Of a stretch of 64,000 nt of DNA, positions 58,257-64,000 are shown one piece after another. Numbering within the stretch: position 1 is the first letter of the stretch; each line of letters opens with the position of its first letter. The stretch is from Ailanthus altissimus (lineage: Eukaryota; Streptophyta; Magnoliopsida; Sapindales; Simaroubaceae). A program made the translations under genes and the position numbers. Under the pieces are notes generated by a model. That model was not told where the DNA came from, did not search any database, and worked only from the letters and a program-made list of their open reading frames with translations. The stretch lies in assembly GCA_946807835.1 (NCBI GenBank), contig OX327693.1, positions 12,107,501 through 12,171,500 on the forward strand. The letters are read 5' to 3'.

Positions 58257-58870
58257 TCTGTAGGGTGCTTTGGAAATTAGCTATATTCCAGGGGCTACTT
58301 CTATTTTAAACTCTATCTCTTTATCTGGAGGCAAGCCCGGAAGATCCTCTGAGAATACATCCGGAAACTCTCTAATCACTGAAATATCCTCTAATTTTGT
58401 TTCACAGTCTCTTACGTCTATATCATAGACTAAGTACCCCTGACACTACTTTCGAAGAATCTTTCTTGCCCTCATTACCGACACTATATTAGCAGAAAGT
58501 GATTTTTGCCCATAGAAAATAACTTCTATTCCGCCTGGGCTACATAATTTGACATCTTTCTGGAAGCAATCCACTGAGGCCCAATATATAGACAACCGAT
58601 CCATCCTTAAAATCACATCAAACTCATTGATGACTAGCACAATCAAATCCGTCATAAACTCTTGGCTCTCAATACTAATTTTACTATCCCTATACACCTT
58701 TTTTGCTACAATGGAGTCTCCTGTAGGAAAAGATACTACTACTGCACAATCTAATAACTGGGGCGCTATACTGGCAATTACTATCTCTCACGCGCACCAT
58801 AAAAAAAATATTTCTAATAGGGTTAAAATTAGGTAATCCTTCGGCGTCTTCATTACTATATATCAAAATC
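58257..58870 (-). pseudogene. Protease region of the second gypsy element
   Basis: The frame 58697-58446 has VLVINEFDVILRMDRLSIYW and ASVDCFQKDVKL, which correspond to the C-terminal half of the gypsy retropepsin (usual pattern: LGMDWLxxxxAxIDC). The upstream active-site DSG is absent, so the element appears truncated near 58.87 kb. Confidence 0.8.
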
Positions 58871-58894
58871 TAGGCGCTAATACTACTAATAGGG

Positions 58895-59780
58895 ATTGGA
58901 TATTACATTCGGGCTGAGACCCAGCGGACGAAGAGGATCGCCGACCAGGAGAAAAGGATGGTGGACAAGGCGGAGGCTAAGCTGGAGAAGATGATGACCG
59001 CCCTGGCTAAGGCAGAGAGCAAGCTGTTGGAGCTTGACTACTAGAAGAGGTTGGTTAAGCAGAAGATGACCAAATCTCTATCCATGACGGGGAGCCGTAT
59101 TGCCAAGTTGACGCAATAAAGCAAGGAGCTTAAGACACAGCTTGGGGCAACTCTGCTGGAAAGGGAGCTGATTAAGTAGAGCAGAAATTCCTTGGCGAAC
59201 AAGCTTAAGCAGCAGAGGAACCATTGGTCTGTCTGTTATGATGAAGGCTTCCGTCGATAAGCGACGAAGGGGTTCCTGAGGTCAATTAACCTCTTCGAAG
59301 AGCACTACCCAAAAATTGACCTCCAGGGCTATGGAACATGGCTACTAAGGGTTTATACCATATAGAGGAGGCTTCTAAAGCTCGGACACTAAAGAGGCAT
59401 CAATGTCTTCTGGTGTTGGTGCTGATGAAGTTGCTCCTGTCGAGGCAACTATTGCTGTTGCTAGTGGTGTTGGTGTTGCAGTTTTCGACGAGGCAGCTCT
59501 TACGGCTAACTAAGGCCAAGCTACTACAGCAGTTGTTGCTCAGCCCCTTAAGCCAGTTGAAACTCCAACCGATCCTCTTGCTCCTGCTAATTCTCCCATC
59601 GACACCAATCCTACGGTGGTACCTGTCATGGACTTAGAGATCACTAACACGGCCTCAGCCGCCCTAGCCGACGAGCTTCTCTTCAACCTTCTCCTCTTTT
59701 TCCTCCACTTTCTCTTCCATCTTCTCTTATTTCTTCTTTTTGTAAAGTTTAGAACTTTTTTGTAAGGTCTGGAACTTCTT
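58895..59780 (+). pseudogene. Antisense extra gene of the Tat element, C-terminal coiled coil
   Basis: The plus frame resumes with QRTKRIADQEKRMVDKAEAK and LEKMMTALAKAESKLLELDY, a heptad-rich helix with stops (near 59040, 59116, 59176 and 59257). LRSINLFEEHYPKIDLQGYG follows. A Thr/Pro/Ala-rich tail comes next, in which VETPTDPLAPANSPIDTNPT and DLEITNTASAALADELL can be read. The Leu-only frame over 59338-59637 is a shifted reading of that tail. Confidence 0.6.
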
Positions 59781-60800
59781 TTAACGCTATTTATAAATGA
59801 ATACAAATTTGGTTTGTTTTAGTATTCCCTATGTTATTTTATTTCTCTTCTAAGTTTTTTTTGTAGTGAACCCATTTTCTTATGTGAAGGGAATAATTAA
59901 TAATATAATTAAGCCACATTTTGAATCTATAACATGCTAATATAACTGATCTACTTATAGAAACTATAACCTATAAATGGGCATTTTTTTTAACATAACT
60001 GAGCTGATAATAAAACTTGCAACAAGAAAAGCTAACCATATTGTCGAACCACCTGCCATAAATAATAGGGGTGATCTCTAAATGCCGTGGTGAGCTTGGG
60101 TGATCTCTAAATGCCGTGGTGAGCTTTGGTTATAGATAAGCAGCTCTTCCCCTACCCTAAGGCATTTAAGCTAAGTTGTTTGAGTGCCAATGATAGCTTT
60201 GCGAATTTATTTTTGATTAAAAATAAAGAATCGCTTGGCGTGCTTTATAAGGATAACTGGCTTGGTGAGCTATTATAACTGAAGTTGTTAACCACAAGTT
60301 TCATGTAATAACTAGATTGGTGCTGATAAAGATGTTCGGATCAGAGTTATCAGAGGTACTTAGTTGGTTCGGTCGCAAGAATGTGATTTATCCGAGCATG
60401 TCAAATTAATAACCAGCATGTCATTGTAATGAGGATCATCCTGTAAAGACAGCTGAATAATAATGCCCTCATTGACAAAGGTACGACTGAGCAGTTATTC
60501 ATACCGGAACAAGTAGGGTATAATAGTTGGCTCAGCATGATGACGTTGAATGGGTAGCTTGCAATCATTGAGAAATCGTTAGAGAAATGATGGTTGGCTT
60601 ATAGTAATAAATTTGGTAGAGTAACTTTTAGCATTTTTTAGAGACCAAATCGGCATAATAATGCTGAATAGCGTGTTATAGGTGTTGTGGAAAGGCTACG
60701 ATCAAAACCTCTTTAATGGATGCCATGGTATAACCTATGGTGGTGGTGGAAATGCCACAGTCCTCACTCCGCTGAGCTGTCTTAATTATCCTCATGTCGA
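59781..60800. other. Non-coding internal region of the Tat element
   Basis: Lies between the 3' ends of the convergent antisense gene and pol. No frame is convincing. It holds a small direct duplication at 60071-60126. Confidence 0.5.
60071..60126. repeat. 27-bp direct duplication
   Basis: A unit starting GTGATCTCTAAATGCCGTGG occurs at 60071-60097 and 60100-60126 with no differences. Confidence 0.95.
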
Positions 60801-60804
60801 GCCA

Positions 60805-61131
60805 GTGACGGTGAAATACTCTATAAGCATCAAACTGGTCACGGTAAAATGCCCCATGGGTGTTGAGCTGTCGAGCCTGTGATGGTGAAATGCTCTGCGA
60901 GTGTCGAACCAGTCACAAAAAAATGATCCATGAGCGTTGAACCAATCATGGTGAGATGCCCTATGGGCGTTGAGTCATCGAGTCAGGACAGAAAATGCTC
61001 TGCAAGCATTGAACTAGTCATGGAGAAATACTCCAAGAGCGTCAAACTAATCATGGTGAAATGCTCCGTGGGTGTTGAGCTAGTGACGGTGAAATACTCT
61101 GTGGGTGTCGAATCGGTCACAGTGAATGACA
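60805..61131. repeat. 33-bp minisatellite in the Tat 3' region
   Basis: About ten degenerate units with the consensus sense ATGGTGAAATGCTCYGTGGG then TGTYGAGCYAGTG. The unit length is 33 bp, a multiple of three, so plus-strand frames through it give an 11-residue repeat (VELVTVKYSVG-like). I take that as a consequence of the unit length rather than a gene. Tandem repeats between pol and the 3' LTR are known in Tat/Ogre elements. Confidence 0.85.
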
Positions 61132-61439
61132 CAATAATGCAATTGCAGAGATGAGAATGATGATATCATGATGTCATTATGGGATGATGTGATAGGGTGT
61201 TTAAATGATTCAGGGCATACCTTTAGAGAGAGGTGTCCCACTTAGGTCGACTCGAAAAACCTTTTCAAAATAATTCTCGTAGAGCCTCTATTATATAGCC
61301 CTAGGGCAACGTTTATGAGCATTCTAACTCATACTCCGAGCAGTTCATTTCCTATAGTCATACATGCGAGAATGCAACGACTTTATTAAGTACGGTATTT
61401 GTACATAGAGAATTGTTATTGCATAAAAAGTAAAGTTAA

Positions 61440-62570
61440 GAATAATATTTCTTCAGTAGTTTGGCATTCCATAGCTTTCTCACTACTCGTTTGTCTCCCA
61501 TTTCGAGCTCGTAGGCTCCTTTGATACACCTGAGGACTTTGTATGGCCCTTCTCAAGTCAGCTCAAAGACCCTGTCTGCTGGATTACTTGTGTTGAGCAC
61601 TACTTTCCTTAGCACTAGGTCTCCCTATTTGAATTCTTTGGCCTTGACACTATTGTTTTAATATCTGGCAATCTTCTATTGATACGTTGCTGCATAAATC
61701 TGAGCCTAATCTCTTAGCTGTTTGACTGAATCTAATCGCCCTTGCATCAGCTCGTGGTTGACTGCTTCGAAAAAATTTAGTACTCGGTGAGTTTATATTC
61801 CTATCTTCGCGGGAATTACCGCTTCGGTCCTAAAAGCTAACGAGAATGGCATCTCGCCTATGGCTGTCTTGATCGTTGTTTGTAGCGCCTACAGTACTTC
61901 TGGCAGCTATTCTACCTATACTCCCTTTCGTTTTGTCAATTTCTTTTTAAGCAACTTCTTGACAAATATGTTGGAAGATTTAACCTGACTATTGGTCTTG
62001 GGATAGGTAGGGGAGGCGAATGACAATCGAATTTTGAGCTATTCGCAGAAGTTCTTGAAGTTGTTGTTATTAAGCTACTTCTCGTGGTCAATAATGATAG
62101 TGTGGGGGATCCCGTAGCGACATATCATGTTTCTCCAAATAAAATCTTAGACACTTTTCTCTATTATCTTTGACAGTAGGCTAGCTTCGATCCATTTGGT
62201 GAAGTAGTTGACTGTCGTGACCACATATTTACAAGACCCCTTACCTCTGGGCAAAGGTCCAATCAAGTCAAGTCCCTACTGGGTGAATGGCTAGGATCCA
62301 CTCATTGTGGTCAATTCTTTCGCAAGTGCTTGAATCTTGTTCGTGAATCTTTGGCATGCGTCGCAGGGCTGAACCAGACTTTTAGCATCTCATTGGGCGG
62401 TCGGCCAGTAATACCTAGTCATGAACACCTTCTGAGCCAATGCTTCTATCCTAGAGTGATTACCATAGACCCCCTCGTAGATCTCCTTAAGGACTCGTTC
62501 CACCTCCAGTGGGCCTAGGCATTACATGTAAGGGTGTGAGAAATCTCTTTGGTGTAACAACCCGATCACC
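61440..62570 (-). pseudogene. Tat integrase
   Basis: The minus strand carries, in several frames, a zinc-finger region (EGVYGNHSRIEALAQK and CDACQRF near 62350-62490) and GLDLIGPLPRGKG (first catalytic Asp, about 62245). A GIPHTIIIDHEK block follows (second Asp, about 62090-62115). The C-terminal module reads FKLGDLVLRKVVLNTSNPAD, EGPYKVLRCIKGAYELEM and LWNAKLLKKYYS, ending at about 61440. The last part is closest to the Tat pattern (LVLRKV...GPY...WNAxHLRxYY). Many stops. Confidence 0.8.
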
Positions 62571-63290
62571 GAGTACCTGTCAGCGCATATTTAATTCTTC
62601 GGGCTTCTTTTTCAATTGGTCAAAATTGTCCCATTCAAAATGTAATCTTTATTGAGGTCTATCTAGCTTAGTTCTGACTCGATTCGTATGATTTGTTCTT
62701 CCTCTTAGATGCTGGGCTCCATTATGAGTTCCACAAAGATCGTTCGGTGTAACTAAGCATCTTCCACTGATGCTATTCAGACGATGATGTCTGCCCGGTG
62801 ATTTTTATTTCTTGAGATCAATTCTACTTGCACTTCCCTGAACTAACTAGTTAGACTTCTCGCCTTTGCTAGATATGCGACCATTCTCTCCTCTCTAGCC
62901 TCAAAGTGGCCATTGACCTTATTCACCATTAACTAGGAGTTGTTTTTTACTAACACTCCCTTTGCATTTAGTACTGGAGCTACTCTTAATTTGGCCAGGA
63001 GGGCTTTGTATTCTGCCTCATTGTTCGAGCTTTGAACCCAAAGGGAACTGCATAACTGACCTCATCTCCTTCAGGGCTCACCAGAACGATCCCTGCTTCA
63101 CTTTCTTGTAGGTTAGATGCCCTGTCAATGTAGAGCAACTATTTTTTCGAATCTGGGTCGGGGGCTTGGGCTCCCATCTCCTCGACCCCTATTAACTCGT
63201 AGGTGCATTCGGCGAGAAATCAGCTAAGGCTTACCCCTTGATAGCTATTTAGGGCTTATAATGGATGTTGAACTCGCTCGGCTCCAGGCC
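62571..63290 (-). pseudogene. Second (aRNH-type) RNase H of the Tat element and linker
   Basis: Minus frames read LLYIDRASNLQESEAGIVLV and SPEGDEVSYAVPFGFKA at about 62995-63150, matching the extra RNase H of Tat elements (usual pattern WxxYVDGSSNxxGxGAGIVL). The first catalytic Asp is kept (YID), but the NNEAEYEAL block is damaged by a frame change. Confidence 0.75.
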
Positions 63291-63640
63291 CATTTAACCA
63301 ATTGGCCAAATAGGTCCGGCTTGTGCAGGATTTGTCATAACAGCAGGTTCGTCTGCACAATAATGGTGTGCACCTGAAAATAGGGCCACAGCTTCCTCTG
63401 CAACATAATTAAGGCTAAAGTCAACTTTTTAGGGGGATGGTATCGAGTCTCCGGGCTAGTAAAGGCTTTACTTACGTAATATACCGGGCGTTGCACCTTA
63501 ATTTCTTCTTTGGTTAGTACCGAGCTTACTACCCGTTCTGAGACTTCCAAGTACAATACTAATGCCTCATCTTGTATAGGGATGACTAAATGCGTTGGCT
63601 CGAAAAGGTAAGCCTTCAATTGTTGAAAAGCTTGTTTGCA
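63291..63640 (-). pseudogene. First RNase H of the Tat element
   Basis: The frame 63619-63335 has LVLYLEVSERVVSSVLTKEE, RPVYYVSKAFTSPETRYHPP and KLTLALIMLQRKLWPYFQVH, the standard gypsy RNase H arrangement in Tat wording. It is shortened at its end by a frame change. Confidence 0.88.
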
Positions 63641-64000
63641 TTATTTTGTCCACTTGTTCTTCTCCTTTCTCTTTATTGCCTGGAAGAAAGTTAAGCAATT
63701 ATCCGTGGCCTTGAAAATGAACATAGTCAAGGCCGCGACCCTTCTTGTGAGTTGCTAGACCTCCATTATCGTGGTTAAAGACTTCATTTCTAGAATAGCC
63801 TGAACTTTATCTAGGTTGGCTTCTATCCCCTCTAGTTTACCATGAAGCCCAAGCACTTCCCAGACTTTACCCCAAAAGCACATTTCTATGGATTTAGCCT
63901 CATTCCATTCTCCCTTAATATCACAAAAAATTTCCTAAAAGTGGCCACGTGGTCCTCTGCCTTTATGGACTTGGCGATTATATCATCTATGAAGACTTTC
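63641..64000 (-). pseudogene. Tat reverse transcriptase, C-terminal part (cut by window edge)
   Basis: At the right edge the minus strand gives KVFIDDIIAKSIKAEDHVAT (catalytic FIDD in place of the usual YVDD), then FRKFFVILRENGMRLNP, KCAFGVKSGKCLGFMVN and a thumb/connection region with stops. The upstream RT, protease, gag and 5' LTR lie beyond 64000. Confidence 0.85.

Larger units (their letters stand above)
54221..58890 (-). mobile_element. Second gypsy element (Tekay/Del-like), deleted, nested in the Tat element
   Basis: Minus-strand coding: a protease remnant (58697-58446), RT (58256-57995, then 55711-55560 across solo LTR E). To the left lies LTR-like or non-coding sequence (55550 to about 54221) with the GGTAGGTTATGGGGGGTGTG-type phrase of plant chromovirus LTRs. 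The RT jumps directly into this part, so RNase H and integrase are missing, and gag with the 5' LTR is absent on the right. The coiled-coil frame of the antisense gene stops near 54200 and resumes at about 58900, placing the insertion there. Exact ends and target duplication were not resolved. Confidence 0.7.
49376..64000 (-). mobile_element. Tat-lineage Ty3/gypsy element, 3' portion, with nested insertions
   Basis: Pol on the minus strand runs from the right edge (RT) through RNase H, a second RNase H and integrase, to 61.44 kb. The second RNase H after the first is a known hallmark of the Tat lineage. Further left come a tandem repeat and a plus-strand extra gene, an arrangement also known in Tat elements, where extra ORFs (some antisense) occur between pol and the 3' LTR. 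Insertions: solo LTR D (50706-52920), a second gypsy element (about 54220-58890) and, inside that, solo LTR E. The 3' LTR itself was not delimited; it may be missing or lie within 49376-49690. Confidence 0.75.

Noticed and set aside
59338..59637. A Leu-rich 99-codon plus frame
   Set aside because: A frame-shifted reading of the Thr/Pro/Ala-rich tail of the antisense gene.
60682..61154. A possible repeat protein with an 11-residue period
   Set aside because: Follows from a 33-bp minisatellite; no start-to-stop gene structure and degenerate units.
1..64000. CRISPR arrays, bacterial operons, tRNA or rRNA genes, organelle insertions
   Set aside because: None was seen. Direct repeats are LTRs, minisatellites or AT arrays without spacer regularity; no cloverleaf-like or rRNA sequence was recognised by eye.

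Overview
This is a stretch of plant nuclear DNA, most likely from a eudicot. It is AT-rich and packed with Ty1/copia and Ty3/gypsy LTR retrotransposons of plant-type lineages. It holds one clear intron-containing host gene and no sign of bacterial or organellar organisation. Every retrotransposon reading frame is broken, so the window reads as a gene-poor zone where elements have inserted into one another. Species cannot be named from the sequence alone.

Layout. 1-5.6 kb: remains of a minus-strand gypsy element with a probable 3' LTR (about 1966-3518) preceded by a polypurine tract. 5.58-7.84 kb: a minus-strand copia deletion derivative, LTR / end of pol / LTR. 7.85-11.4 kb: AT-rich DNA with no gene seen. 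11426-13478 (+): the one confident host gene, two exons, encoding a 186-residue basic coiled-coil protein with a mitochondrial-type N-terminus. 14.7-20.2 kb: a very large, extremely AT-rich inverted repeat array. 20423-32083: a minus-strand copia element with matching 5-bp target duplications, split inside its reverse transcriptase by a complete plus-strand chromovirus-like gypsy element (22383-28712), which also has matching duplications. 32.1-36.2 kb: a roughly 1-kb foldback element, exon-like fragments, and a second AT-rich array related to the first.

36.6-58 kb holds five copies of one family of long (2.1-2.3 kb) copia LTRs. Four are solo LTRs, each bounded by its own perfect 5-bp duplication (36646-38952, 39697-41788, 50706-52920, 55717-57994). 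The fifth belongs to a minus-strand copia element with gag-pol remains (39636-about 49375), and one of the solo LTRs sits inside that LTR. From about 49.4 kb to the right edge lies a large minus-strand Tat-lineage gypsy element. Its pol (RT, RNase H, second RNase H, integrase) occupies 64.0-61.4 kb. It is followed by a 33-bp minisatellite, and then by a plus-strand antisense gene with a candidate TATA box and introns (49.7-59.7 kb). That antisense gene is interrupted by one solo LTR and by a second gypsy element (about 54.2-58.9 kb), which is itself interrupted by another solo LTR.

How the parts relate. The nesting gives a relative insertion order: Tat before the second gypsy before the solo LTR at 55.7 kb; the 39.6-kb copia before the solo LTR at 39.7 kb; the 20.4-kb copia before the chromovirus. 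No gene here forms an operon or pathway. The points of interest are structural: the AT-rich inverted array, the foldback element, the cluster of solo LTRs, and the antisense gene of the Tat element.
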